From assembly GCF_011250555.1 (NCBI RefSeq), contig NZ_JAANMZ010000006.1:1-64000 (forward strand): DNA of 64,000 nucleotides. Direction: 5' to 3'. This DNA is from Bacillus sp. MM2020_4. GTDB lineage: Bacteria > Bacillota > Bacilli > Bacillales > Cytobacillaceae. A program made the translations under genes and the position numbers. The notes beneath the pieces were generated by a model that was not told the origin of the DNA, ran no database searches, and worked only from the letters and a program-made list of their open reading frames with translations. Below, piece after piece: positions 18,742 to 33,853 of the stretch. Positions within the stretch are counted from its first letter, which is position 1. The number at the start of each line of letters is the position of its first letter.

Positions 18742-20118
18742 TTATACCTCCACATCATACTGTTCATAATCTTTACGCAGTGGATGGCCAACCCAATCTT
18801 CCCCAAGCAGGATCCGATGTAAATTCGGATGTCCTTTAAACTTAATTCCAAGTAAATCAAATGCTTCACATTCAGGCCAGTTCGCTCCGGCCCAAATTGG
18901 CTGCAAGGACTCGATTGTTGGTTCATCGCGGTCAATCTTCACTTTTAACGCCACCGTTTGCCGGTTTTTGTATGAGTACAAGTGAACATAGACTTCCATA
19001 TGTGTTTCGAAATCCGATCCATGCAGCTCAGATAGATAATCAAACCCAAGCAGCTCATTATATTTTAAAAATTGAGCCACTTTAAAATATGTATCATGCT
19101 TTGCCACAAGTGTCGGAACATCTTTGGATAGTTTATTAATATAAGAATCTTCTAAAACATCAGAACCTAAGTTTTCGGCAATCACCTTCACATACTTATC
19201 TAAGTACGGCTGATTTGGTGATGGTTTCGCTTCGGCTGCCGGGGTCGCTGCATCGCCAGCTTTTCCACCCGCTGCTGCCTTGGCTTTTGCTGCCGCCGCT
19301 GCTTTGGCTTTTGCCTTTGCCGCTGCGATGGCTTTCGCTTTCTCATCATCGCCACCTGCTGCTGACGCGTCTGATCCAGCTCCTGCACCGGCTGCTTTGG
19401 CTTTTGCCGCTGCTGCTGCTTTCGCCTTCGCTACCGCTACTGCCTTGGCTTTCGCTGCTGCCGCCGCTTTTGCCTTCGCATCGTCACCTGTTGCAGCATC
19501 TTCGACAGTGCCGCCCGCTTGTTCCGTTGCTTTACGTTTCGCCGCCGCCGCTGCTTTTGCCTTTGCTACCGCTGCTGCTTTTTTCTTCGCTAGATCATCG
19601 GCATCGTTTGCCGCTGGTGTTTCTGGTTCTACGGCCGGGGCCTCTTCACTCACTGGACCATTGCCTCCAGCCAGTTCCATCGCCTTCCGCTTGGCCGCCG
19701 CCGCTGCTTTTGCCTTTGCTACCGCTGCTGCCTTTTTCTTTGCTAGATCATCGGCATCGTTTGCCACTGGTGTTTCCTCTACTGGCGTTGCCGTTTCTAC
19801 CGGCGGCGTTGATTCTGCCGCCAAGGCAGTCTCATCTGCGGACCCTTCCCGTTTCTTCTTCGCCAGTGCAGCTGCTTTCGCTTTTGCTGCCGCTGCTGCT
19901 TTTTTCTTCGCTAAATCAGCATCATCTGCTCCAACTGGGGCTTGCGATGTGGCTGCTGCCGGTGTTTCAGCCTTTTCCGATCCAACCTCTGGTTTCGGTG
20001 CTTCCGGTTTCGGCTCTGCAACCCCCGCTTCCTTCGCCTTTCGCTTTGCTAATGCCGCAGCTTTAGCCTTTTCAGCGGCTTCTCTCTTTAATTGATCGAG
20101 ATCTTTTTCCCCGCTCAT
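18742..20118 (-). CDS. nuoC: NADH-quinone oxidoreductase subunit C with a giant Ala/Lys-rich N-terminal extension
   Basis: 458 aa. The conserved 30-kDa domain is only the last 157 residues (from about residue 302, NQPYLDKYVKV, with WPECEAFDLLGIKFKGHPNL and GHPLRKDYE). The first 301 residues are low complexity. They contain repeats of DDLAKKKAAAVAKAKAAA type separated by acidic Pro/Glu linkers, probably long helical segments. Ala/Lys extensions of NuoC occur in other Bacillus as far as known, but this one is very long. ATG 20118 is 3 bp after nuoB. The domain bridges NuoD/NuoB to the peripheral arm. Confidence 0.92.
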   Translation of the reverse strand: MSGEKDLDQLKREAAEKAKAAALAKRKAKEAGVAEPKPEAPKPEVGSEKAETPAAATSQAPVGADDADLAKKKAAAAAKAKAAALAKKKREGSADETALAAESTPPVETATPVEETPVANDADDLAKKKAAAVAKAKAAAAAKRKAMELAGGNGPVSEEAPAVEPETPAANDADDLAKKKAAAVAKAKAAAAAKRKATEQAGGTVEDAATGDDAKAKAAAAAKAKAVAVAKAKAAAAAKAKAAGAGAGSDASAAGGDDEKAKAIAAAKAKAKAAAAAKAKAAAGGKAGDAATPAAEAKPSPNQPYLDKYVKVIAENLGSDVLEDSYINKLSKDVPTLVAKHDTYFKVAQFLKYNELLGFDYLSELHGSDFETHMEVYVHLYSYKNRQTVALKVKIDRDEPTIESLQPIWAGANWPECEAFDLLGIKFKGHPNLHRILLGEDWVGHPLRKDYEQYDVEV

Positions 20119-20121
20119 TTG

Positions 20122-20634
20122 TTAAATCACCTTCTTCCCAGTCTTCGCTTCATAACGAATTTTCCCTTTTAATTTATTAATCCCATAAATTAATGCGGCC
20201 GGGTTTGGCGGGCATCCAGGAATATATACATCCACAGGTACGATTTGATCGACACCCTTCACAACGGCATATGATTTGACATATGGGCCGCCGGCAGTTG
20301 CACAAGATCCCATCGCGATTACCCATTTTGGCTCTGGCATTTGATCATATAAACGGCGTAAGATCGGCGCCATCTTTTTCGTCACTGTTCCAGAAACAAT
20401 CATACAATCCGATTGCCGTGGAGATGTCCGAAAAATTGTCCCTTGACGGTCAAGGTCATAGTTTGCTCCACCTGTTCCCATCATTTCAATCGCACAACAA
20501 GCCAGACCAAATGTCATTGGCCACAAGGAATTACTCCGTGCCCAACCCTTAATTTGCTCCAGCGTCGCGAAAAATACATTTCGTTCTAACTCTTTCATTT
20601 CCTGAGGCGATAAGTCTTCTAGTTTTAAGTCCAT
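20122..20634 (-). CDS. nuoB: NADH-quinone oxidoreductase subunit B (N2 cluster)
   Basis: 170 aa. The N2 4Fe-4S ligands are the tandem cysteines in [11 protein letters not shown] plus Cys in GSCATAGG and PGCPPNP. The frame is open to a TTG at 20655, but ATG 20634 has GAAGGTG correctly spaced and gives MDLKLED. It overlaps the nuoA end by 10 bp. Confidence 0.95.
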   Translation of the reverse strand: MDLKLEDLSPQEMKELERNVFFATLEQIKGWARSNSLWPMTFGLACCAIEMMGTGGANYDLDRQGTIFRTSPRQSDCMIVSGTVTKKMAPILRRLYDQMPEPKWVIAMGSCATAGGPYVKSYAVVKGVDQIVPVDVYIPGCPPNPAALIYGINKLKGKIRYEAKTGKKVI

Positions 20635-20999
20635 CGTAGCACCTTCTTTTTCCAAGCATACACTAAGCCGATTAATAGCATCACCACGAAAATTAACATT
20701 TCAACAAGCGCAAAAATGCCTAGTTTATCATAAGCGACTGCCCATGGATATAAAAACACCGTTTCTACATCAAAGATAACAAACATTAGGGCAAAAATAT
20801 AATAGCGGACATTGAACTGTACACGGGAATCGTGAAATGGCTCAATACCGCTCTCATATGTGGTATACTTCGCTTCGCTCGGTTTAAACGGACGCAGAAG
20901 TTTCCCCAAATATAACGCCACCACTGGCAGCAGCACCCCGAGACATAGAAACACAAAAACGATCAGGTAATTATTCTGATATACATTTAGAAGATCCAT
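20625..20999 (-). CDS. nuoA: NADH-quinone oxidoreductase subunit A
   Basis: 124 aa with three membrane helices and the conserved loop [36 protein letters not shown]. Of three in-frame upstream starts, ATG 20999 is the one correctly spaced from GGAGGGG (21006-21012). It is the first gene of the operon; a strong promoter lies 57 bp upstream. Confidence 0.95.
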   Translation of the reverse strand: MDLLNVYQNNYLIVFVFLCLGVLLPVVALYLGKLLRPFKPSEAKYTTYESGIEPFHDSRVQFNVRYYIFALMFVIFDVETVFLYPWAVAYDKLGIFALVEMLIFVVMLLIGLVYAWKKKVLRWT

Positions 21000-21055
21000 G
21001 TCCATCCCCTCCAATGTTGTAAATTTTCATACTTGTGAATATTGTAACCGAATTC

Positions 21056-21084
21056 ATTATAGCATTGTTACAAACCCCTGTCGA
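21056..21084 (-). promoter_or_regulatory. Sigma-A promoter of the nuo operon
   Basis: On the minus strand: TCGACA (21084-21079), a 17-bp spacer, then a perfect TATAAT (21061-21056). Confidence 0.7.
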
Positions 21085-21126
21085 CAAGCCATTTTAATCT
21101 AAATTGGAATTCCAACACCGCGGAAA

Positions 21127-21182
21127 TTCTCTATTTTAAGTCTCTTGAGAGCTCGCTCTCAAAAGAGACTTAAAATGGAGAA
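21127..21182. repeat. Long inverted repeat upstream of nuoA
   Basis: Arms of about 24 bases (TTCTCTATTTTAAGTCTCTT against its near-complement ending GACTTAAAATGGAGAA) meet at the inner palindrome GAGAGCTCGCTCTC. It lies upstream of the nuo promoter. It has no T tract matching the minus strand. Confidence 0.65.
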
Positions 21183-21184
21183 CT

Positions 21185-21545
21185 TTTTCAAGCCGCAGCG
21201 TCAGCGAAGGCGCTGGAACAGGATTTGTAAAAGCCCAAAATGCTCACGAAATTCGACAACAACCCCTATTTAATAACAAAAGCTAAACCATGTCAGTGAG
21301 GTTTGTCATTCATTCAAACCTCTTTTTTGAAAAAATAAAAGGCCTAAATACGGAATCAACCTCTGCCCACTAGTTTCCCCTACCATCATATGCATAATTG
21401 TCCATATCATGCCCTTTACAGCGAAACTAGCCCCTTCAGATCACGAAAGACTGACCCATCAAAACAACTGATATGCGTCGTTTCAGTTTCCTTCCAACCT
21501 ACACTTTCTTATCAACGGCTTGAACACACCTGGCAACGAACACAA
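21185..21545. other. Gene-free gap between the nuo and atp operons
   Basis: No coding region with a ribosome binding site was found here on either strand. A plus-strand open frame from 21390 runs into atpC antisense and is not convincing. The segment AGTGAGGTTTGTCATTCATTCAAACCTC at about 21294-21322 can form a short hairpin followed by T-rich DNA. Confidence 0.4.
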
Positions 21546-21547
21546 AA

Positions 21548-21597
21548 ACCCCTCGGGGCCAGCACAAGAATTGTACGGCCACGAGGGGTCTTATTTT
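21548..21597 (-). terminator. Terminator of the atp operon
   Basis: On the minus strand, GACCCCTCGTGGCC and GGCCCCGAGGGGT form a long stem followed by TTTTTGTG. The plus strand also ends in T6, so it can act in both directions. Confidence 0.75.
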
Positions 21598-21619
21598 TTG
21601 TAATTTGGACTAAGAGAAA

Positions 21620-21665
21620 TGTCCAGCTCCAAGCGCCGATAATCACGCGCTTTCCGCTTTTCTTT

Positions 21666-21667
<2 letters not shown>
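21620..21667 (-). repeat. Short copy of the AAAAGCGGAA...GGAGCTGGACA element
   Basis: It starts at the atpC stop codon. On the minus strand it begins AAAAGCGGAAAGCGC and ends GCTTGGAGCTGGACA, matching the termini of the longer copy at 32233-32386. Confidence 0.65.
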
Positions 21668-22076
<409 letters not shown>

Positions 22077-22094
22077 TTACCCTCCCCGGCGCCC

Positions 22095-23528
<1,434 letters not shown>

Positions 23529-23545
23529 TTACTTACTCTTTGTTC

Positions 23546-24409
<864 letters not shown>

Positions 24410-24489
24410 TCACCACCCTCATTCAAAGAATGTTCTTTGAGGGCTCTGCCCCCACAACCTATACTCAATAATCATTGAATGTTGGAGGT

Positions 24490-24502
24490 GGGGTCAGACC
24501 CC
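24490..24502. repeat. GGGGTCAGACCCC palindrome between atpA and atpG
   Basis: A near-palindrome with a second half copy (TGTCAGACCCT) 20 bp further. The layout GG-GTCAG-C-CC resembles the GGTGTCAGGCACC half site found elsewhere in the window. Confidence 0.5.
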
Positions 24503-24523
24503 TTTAGTTAATGTCAGACCCTA

Positions 24524-27226
<2,703 letters not shown>

Positions 27227-27245
27227 TCAAAACAGATATATCAAT

Positions 27246-27258
27246 GGTGCCTGACACC
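27246..27258. repeat. Single GGTGCCTGACACC half site between atpF and atpE
   Basis: Identical to the half sites of the paired elements elsewhere; no partner within 100 bp. Confidence 0.6.
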
Positions 27259-27295
27259 CTTTTTACTATTGTTACAGCATAAATAGACATAAACG

Positions 27296-27331
27296 AATGG
27301 CGAAGGTTCTCATGAAATGATCTTCGCCATT
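27296..27331. repeat. Hairpin in the atpE-atpF gap
   Basis: AATGGCGAAG and CTTCGCCATT form a perfect 10-bp stem with a 16-base loop. In the minus-strand operon mRNA it lies just after atpE and is not followed by a T tract; on the plus strand it is. Confidence 0.6.
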
Positions 27332-27360
27332 TTTTGACCGTCTATTGGTTACTCTTACTA

Positions 27361-27618
<258 letters not shown>

Positions 27619-27642
27619 TCAAAAATTTGAACGGTTATTATA

Positions 27643-28362
<720 letters not shown>

Positions 28363-28378
28363 TCACCTCGCTTCCGCG

Positions 28379-28753
28379 CTAGTTATGTATTTGCAAAGAT
28401 CGTATAAAAAAATCTATCATAATGACAATATAGGATGTCATTAACCCTATAACCACACTAATGAGGTGAAGATGCTCTGGAAACCTCATTGCAACAATCA
28501 CAGCCAAGGCTGCACTTGCAAACCGTGAAAAAGATCCGAGTGACCGTACCTTTTTCCCTTGTGTCACCGCATTACCAAACTGATTCATCTTGCGGACCAT
28601 TAACCACAAATTAAAAAGGCTCAAACTTGTCCCAACAACCAATCCCAGAAAGATAGATTGATAAGACGTGAACCCCCAGCCGAGTACATAAATAGATAAT
28701 AAAGTAAACATCCATTTTCGCTGTCTTGAAAACATTAATTGAAGTTCCGGCAT
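28379..28753 (-). CDS. atpI: ATP synthase assembly/Mg2+ protein AtpI
   Basis: 124 aa with four hydrophobic helices and the usual AtpI layout; first intact gene of the atp operon. ATG 28753 follows CAGGAGA at slightly long spacing, inside the end of the atpZ relic. AtpI assists c-ring assembly; with AtpZ it has been linked to Mg2+/Ca2+ uptake in alkaliphilic Bacillus. Confidence 0.88.
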   Translation of the reverse strand: MPELQLMFSRQRKWMFTLLSIYVLGWGFTSYQSIFLGLVVGTSLSLFNLWLMVRKMNQFGNAVTQGKKVRSLGSFSRFASAALAVIVAMRFPEHLHLISVVIGLMTSYIVIMIDFFIRSLQIHN

Positions 28754-28759
28754 GGTTGG

Positions 28760-28873
28760 CTAATCTCCTGAAAAGAAATGACGGATCGAAGTGAACATGG
28801 AACAAATACCTGCCGTTAACCCCAAGAACAATCCGATTATTAAGAAAATTGGTTCTGTACTCCGTAACGGACT
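28760..28873 (-). pseudogene. atpZ: Remnant of atpZ (5' half lost)
   Basis: The frame ending at TAG 28762-28760 encodes TEPIFLIIGLFLGLTAGIC and then SMFTSIRHFFSGD, the typical C-terminal half of Bacillus AtpZ. Going upstream it meets TGA (28876-28874) after eight more codons, with no ATG and no first membrane helix. A nearby ATG at 28901 is in another frame without a ribosome binding site. This reads as a deletion plus frameshift of atpZ directly upstream of atpI. Confidence 0.6.
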
Positions 28874-28961
28874 TCAGGTATTTTGAAATAGATAGACGCA
28901 TTATTTATCTAAATAATTCTATATGAAAATAATGAAAACCCTATCATTCATACCCTTTGTT

Positions 28962-28990
28962 AGCATACAATAGGCACCTGTCAATGTCAA
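28962..28990 (-). promoter_or_regulatory. Probable sigma-A promoter of the atp operon
   Basis: On the minus strand: TTGACA (28990-28985), a 17-bp spacer and TATGCT (28967-28962). A second TTGACA overlaps directly downstream but would use a poorer -10. Confidence 0.55.
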
Positions 28991-29051
28991 TGAATTTACG
29001 TGAATTAATCCACATACAATTCCCCGTAATTTCTTCCATTTTGGATTTTTT

Positions 29052-29076
29052 ATTTACACTTTCATTGTAGTGTAAA
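29052..29076. terminator. AT-rich hairpin between the S8 protease and atp operon
   Basis: TTTACACT and AGTGTAAA form an 8-bp stem followed by TTTTG on the plus strand. It is weak, and no plus-strand gene ends here, so its role is doubtful. Confidence 0.3.
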
Positions 29077-29167
29077 TTTTGAACGTTTTTGGTCCATTTT
29101 GTGTCCATTTTGTGAACTTTGTTAGATATTTCCCAAAATTGGGGCGAGGTGGGGCTCGGATTGGCCC

Positions 29168-31387
29168 CTACTCACCCTTTTCATTAATGACAATCATCCT
29201 TTCGATAAAATCCTCCTTCCCTTCCTTTTTCGCAAAGATTTTAACTAGATAGGTGCCAGCAGCCGGCAGCATTTCGGTGGTAAGATTCCGGTGAATCTGA
29301 CCCTTTTTCACATTTGTTATTGTATCTAAGAATCCAACGAATCGATAATCCTCCGGGTTAAACAAAGCAATCCCAAACTCCTCCGCCCCTCCAGGCAAAT
29401 ACACTTCATAGCGGTACTCCCCTGGTCTGTCCCCTTCCGCGAAACCAAACCCCATCACCCTCGGATATCCCGGCTCCTCTAACACATACAAATACGGAAT
29501 CTGAATCGTCTTTGCCCCCGCCTGCAACTGCAAGAAGCCATCGTGGATCTTCCCTTTAAATACGCTTTGATCCACCATTAACTCCACCGCAACCTCCCTA
29601 GACTGCCCTGGCTCTAAGGTAAACGACAGCGGAAACCGCCATGCCAGCCCCTCCACTTTTTTCGGAATCACAAAGGCATACCGTTGCACGTTTTTACTTG
29701 TATTTTCAACACGCAAACGAGCATTATGGCTATCATTCTCCCCGGCAAACTTTCCAAAGCGGATACTGCCCGGGGTCACGAGCGATGCTGCCTTGATCGC
29801 TTCATCCACCTGAATTCTGCCGGCTCCCTGTTCGTAGGTGCGGTAATAGGGAGATTCAGTCGCAGCCCTGTCCATGTTCACTGATTCCCCCTGCCTCGCC
29901 AGCGGTTTCGCCGTATTCATCAACGCTGCCTTAATTTGCGCCGGCGACCAATCCGGATGAGCCTGCTTGATTAACGCGCATGCCCCCGCCACATGCGGCG
30001 CCGCCATGCTTGTCCCTTGCAGACTCAAATATCCCCCCGGAATGGTTGAATTTATCGCCACCCCCGGTGCCACAATGTCCGGCTTGATTTCCCACGTTCC
30101 CGTCACCGGCCCCCTCGAACTAAAATCCGCGAGCCTGTCCCGCTCTTCATTCACCAAGACTCGCACCGTCACACTTCGCTTTTTCAATTCTTTTTGTAAA
30201 ATAACTCCGTCACTCCTCGAGAGGGAGCCAACCGGGAGGGTCAGCTGAGTATCGAGATTCCCCATGAAGTTGCCGCTCATATTGTTGTAAATCAGAACCG
30301 CTTTAGCACCCGCTTCAAGAGCATTGTTTGCTTTTTCAGTAAAAGTAAGTGTTCCTCTTTTAAGTAAGGCTATTTTCCCTTGCACATTCTTTAACTCACT
30401 TTTTCTGCCAATTCCCCCATCGACCACCTCTAATGAGCGATCCAGCGTCCATTTGCCCGAGCCTTCCATCGGCTGGAGGCGCACTCTTTCCTGCCTTCCT
30501 TCTATTATTAGGGATGGAATCTCCATCGTTGGGGTCGAGGCTCCGACCGAGATAGCCTTCGACGCTGTTCCCGGCGAGCCGACACTCCAAATATCCGGTC
30601 CGGAATTTCCGTTTGCGGCCACCGCGACAATCCCTTTATCCACGGCACGATTGAGCGCCAGGCTGATAGGCAGGTCCGGACCGTTGATATCATTTCCAAG
30701 CGAGAGATTGACGATATCGACTTTGTCCTTGATCGCCTGCTCAATCGCTGCAATCACCTGCTCCGTTGTCCCCCCGCCGCCCGGACCGAGGGCACGGTAA
30801 GCCACAATTTTCGCTTCTGGGGCCACGCCCTTTATTTTTCCATTTGCTGCAATGATTCCGGCCACATGGGTCCCGTGAATGGTCGCTTTTCCTTGCGCGA
30901 GCGTTTCCATCGGGTCGCGATCATTGTCGACAAGGTCGTGTCCGCCTGCATAATTCCGCTTGAGGTCCGGGTGGGTATAATCGACGCCGGTGTCAATGAC
31001 TCCAACAGTTATTCCCTTTCCGGTGAGCCGTTCATCTTTCTGATCAAAATAACTGCGCACATCGTCGCCGCCAATTATTTTCACACTTTCCTCTGTTTGG
31101 GCCTGGTATTGGGTAACAGGGGACACATTTAGGATATTTTTTTGCTGTGAAATTTTTGCAATAGCCGTACGGCTGCCTTCAATTGAAAAGCCGTCAATCG
31201 CTTCCCGAAAAACACGGCGCAGTTTCACCTCTTTATACGGACGGAGGAACTGTTTGATTTCCGGCTCGGATTTGGGCTGTTCCAGAAGAACTATCGCAAT
31301 GGTATCTTGATTTGGTTTCGGAATGGGCGGATGAATGAGTATTTCGGAAGTTTGAATCGTGAGAAGGATCGCTAGCAGCCATTTCAT
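29168..31387 (-). CDS. Extracellular S8 (subtilisin/Vpr-like) serine protease
   Basis: 739 aa with an N-terminal hydrophobic signal (MKWLLAILLTI), an inhibitor-type propeptide to about residue 100, and an S8 domain. The triad is Asp132 (VIDTGVDYTHPDL), His171 (HGTHVAGIIAANG) and Ser460 (GTSMAAPHVAG), with oxyanion Asn261 (AANGNSGP). A PA-like insert at about 300-415 (AKAVLIYNNMSGN) is characteristic of Vpr. The frame extends upstream to 31528, but ATG 31387 with AAGGGG is the credible start. It stands alone between upp and the atp operon. Confidence 0.88.
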   Translation of the reverse strand: MKWLLAILLTIQTSEILIHPPIPKPNQDTIAIVLLEQPKSEPEIKQFLRPYKEVKLRRVFREAIDGFSIEGSRTAIAKISQQKNILNVSPVTQYQAQTEESVKIIGGDDVRSYFDQKDERLTGKGITVGVIDTGVDYTHPDLKRNYAGGHDLVDNDRDPMETLAQGKATIHGTHVAGIIAANGKIKGVAPEAKIVAYRALGPGGGGTTEQVIAAIEQAIKDKVDIVNLSLGNDINGPDLPISLALNRAVDKGIVAVAANGNSGPDIWSVGSPGTASKAISVGASTPTMEIPSLIIEGRQERVRLQPMEGSGKWTLDRSLEVVDGGIGRKSELKNVQGKIALLKRGTLTFTEKANNALEAGAKAVLIYNNMSGNFMGNLDTQLTLPVGSLSRSDGVILQKELKKRSVTVRVLVNEERDRLADFSSRGPVTGTWEIKPDIVAPGVAINSTIPGGYLSLQGTSMAAPHVAGACALIKQAHPDWSPAQIKAALMNTAKPLARQGESVNMDRAATESPYYRTYEQGAGRIQVDEAIKAASLVTPGSIRFGKFAGENDSHNARLRVENTSKNVQRYAFVIPKKVEGLAWRFPLSFTLEPGQSREVAVELMVDQSVFKGKIHDGFLQLQAGAKTIQIPYLYVLEEPGYPRVMGFGFAEGDRPGEYRYEVYLPGGAEEFGIALFNPEDYRFVGFLDTITNVKKGQIHRNLTTEMLPAAGTYLVKIFAKKEGKEDFIERMIVINEKGE

Positions 31388-31486
31388 TGGATGAATTCCC
31401 CTTTTTTCATAGCGTTTTCTTTGAAGGGGGAAAGTATACAAGTTTTTAAGAGGAGCCGAGTTGTCGTTCGTTCTGCTCCCACCAAC

Positions 31487-31521
31487 TAAAAAAAGCCGAG
31501 CGGCATCCGCTCGACTTTTTC
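31487..31521 (-). terminator. Terminator of upp
   Basis: On the minus strand, AGTCGAGCGG and CCGCTCGGCT pair around a short loop and run into TTTTTTT, just after the upp stop codon. Confidence 0.8.
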
Positions 31522-31528
31522 CAACCAC

Positions 31529-32185
<657 letters not shown>

Positions 32186-32200
32186 TCATGCATTCGTCTC

Positions 32201-32229
32201 ATTTTACAGAAAAAATGGCTGTTGAGCAA
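32201..32229 (-). promoter_or_regulatory. Possible promoter of upp
   Basis: On the minus strand: TTGCTC, a 17-bp spacer and TAAAAT, about 45 bp upstream of the upp start. The -35 is weak. Confidence 0.35.
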
Positions 32230-32232
32230 ATC

Positions 32233-32386
32233 AAAAGCGAAAAGTGGAAGGCGTCCGTTTATCGGCGTATGGCCTGGAGGACTTCGACTGAGATAAAGGA
32301 AACACGGGGAACGAAGTGATCCGATGTTGACTTATCGTAGGGAGAAGAGCGAAGTACACTAGCCGATGACGCCTGGAGCTGGACAA
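32233..32386 (+). repeat. Full-length copy of the AAAAGYGGAA...GGAGCTGGACA element
   Basis: About 154 bp beginning with AAAAGTGGAAGGCG and ending CGCCTGGAGCTGGACAA. Its ends match the 35-50-bp copies at 21620, 26095 and 38185. Partial internal complementarity (AAGGCG near the left end with CGCCT near the right) could fold it. There is no coding potential. Confidence 0.65.
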
Positions 32387-32411
32387 TTCCCAAAGTCAAA
32401 ATTATTTTTCC

Positions 32412-32450
32412 TTTTAAAAAATCGACCTTCCTTAATGGGAGGTCGATTTG
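32412..32450 (-). terminator. Terminator of glyA
   Basis: On the minus strand, AAATCGACCT and AGGTCGATTT form a perfect stem followed by TTTTAAA, immediately after the glyA stop. Confidence 0.8.
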
Positions 32451-32457
32451 CTGGAAA

Positions 32458-33699
32458 TTAGTATTCTGGATAAAGGGTAAATTTATTGGTTAATGCTTCT
32501 ACACGTTCACGTGCCTCTTCAAGCTTCGCTTCGTCTTCATGATTTTTCAAGGTGAAAGCGATGATGGCGGCGATCTCGTCCATTTCTTCTAAACCAAAGC
32601 CACGGCTCGTAACTGCTGCCGTTCCAATGCGGATACCACTTGTAACAAACGGGCTTAGTGTTTCGTAAGGAATCGTATTTTTATTCACCGTAATGCCGAC
32701 TTCATCAAGTACCTTTTCAGCTACTTTCCCTGTTAGGTCAAGTGCCGTTACATCTACTAGCAATAAGTGATTGTCTGTCCCGCCCGAAACAAGCTTTAAG
32801 TCTTCTTTTTGCAGGCTTTCCGCTAAACGCTTGGCGTTGTCGATGATGTGACCGGCATATTCTTTAAAGCTCGGCTGTAAGGCTTCACCAAACGCAACGG
32901 CTTTCGCTGCAATCACGTGCATAAGCGGGCCGCCTTGAATGCCAGGGAAGATCGATTTATCAATTTTCTTGCCAAATTCCTCTTTGCAGAGGATCATCCC
33001 GCCGCGAGGGCCTCGTAAGGTTTTATGGGTAGTTGTCGTAACAAAATCAGCGTATTGCACTGGGTTTTGGTGCAAGCCTGCAGCCACAAGTCCGGCGATG
33101 TGGGCCATATCCACCATTAAGTAGGCACCCACTTCATCTGCGATTTCGCGGAATTTAGCAAAGTCGATTTCACGCGGGTATGCACTGGCACCGGCCACAA
33201 TTAGCTTTGGCTTGTGTGTCTGCGCTTTTTCACGAACATCATCATAATTGATGCGGTGCGTTGTTTCATCGACACCATATTCAACGAAGTTATATTGAAT
33301 ACCGCTGAAGTTGACTGGGCTGCCGTGTGTTAAGTGGCCGCCATGGGAAAGGTTCATCCCGAGAACGGTATCACCTTGCTCAAGAATTGTGAAATAGACG
33401 GCCATGTTGGCTTGTGCCCCGGAATGTGGCTGCACGTTCACATATTCTGCACCGAAAATTTCCTTTGCGCGGTCGCGGGCGAGATCCTCAACGACATCGA
33501 CATATTCACAGCCGCCATAGTAACGACGTCCCGGATAGCCTTCTGCATACTTATTGGTTAAAACAGACCCCTGTGCTTCCATGACCGCTTCACTCACAAA
33601 GTTTTCTGAGGCAATTAGTTCGATTTTTGAGCGCTGACGTCCTAATTCCTTCTGAATTGCTTGAAAAACCTGCTCGTCCGCTTGAGACAAATGCTTCAT
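32458..33699 (-). CDS. glyA: Serine hydroxymethyltransferase
   Basis: 413 aa. A PLP enzyme interconverting serine and glycine with tetrahydrofolate, the main source of one-carbon units. The PLP Lys lies in [15 protein letters not shown]; the N-terminal [14 protein letters not shown] and [11 protein letters not shown] are conserved. It has its own promoter and terminator. Confidence 0.97.
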   Translation of the reverse strand: MKHLSQADEQVFQAIQKELGRQRSKIELIASENFVSEAVMEAQGSVLTNKYAEGYPGRRYYGGCEYVDVVEDLARDRAKEIFGAEYVNVQPHSGAQANMAVYFTILEQGDTVLGMNLSHGGHLTHGSPVNFSGIQYNFVEYGVDETTHRINYDDVREKAQTHKPKLIVAGASAYPREIDFAKFREIADEVGAYLMVDMAHIAGLVAAGLHQNPVQYADFVTTTTHKTLRGPRGGMILCKEEFGKKIDKSIFPGIQGGPLMHVIAAKAVAFGEALQPSFKEYAGHIIDNAKRLAESLQKEDLKLVSGGTDNHLLLVDVTALDLTGKVAEKVLDEVGITVNKNTIPYETLSPFVTSGIRIGTAAVTSRGFGLEEMDEIAAIIAFTLKNHEDEAKLEEARERVEALTNKFTLYPEY

Positions 33700-33755
33700 C
33701 CTTAAATCCCCCTCATATGTATGAAAATCACAAACAATTAGAAAATTCCCTCTAT

Positions 33756-33783
33756 ATCATACCACGTTTTTCCCCGAAGTGAA
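33756..33783 (-). promoter_or_regulatory. Possible sigma-A promoter of glyA
   Basis: On the minus strand: TTCACT, a 16-bp spacer and TATGAT, about 57 bp upstream of the coding start. No convincing PurR box was seen. Confidence 0.4.
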
Positions 33784-33794
33784 GGAAAAAGAAT

Positions 33795-33846
33795 GGTGCC
33801 TGACACCATTACTAATCCAACAGTAGTAGAAATGGTGCCTGTCACC
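33795..33846. repeat. Paired 13-bp element after ywlG, 52-bp span
   Basis: GGTGCCTGACACC (33795-33807) and GGTGCCTGTCACC (33834-33846). Here the halves are direct rather than inverted, but the span is again exactly 52 bp. Confidence 0.7.
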
Positions 33847-33853
33847 CTTTCTA

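Noticed and set aside
19215-20095. Two long plus-strand open frames (283 and 271 aa), Leu/Pro-rich and Ala/Phe-rich
   Set aside because: They are antisense readings of the Ala/Lys codon repeats of nuoC, which lack stops on the other strand. There is no ribosome binding site, and the composition is unlike a real protein.
28611-28901. 96-aa minus-strand frame starting at ATG 28901
   Set aside because: It overlaps atpI out of frame and has no Shine-Dalgarno. Its DNA encodes the AtpZ remnant in another frame.
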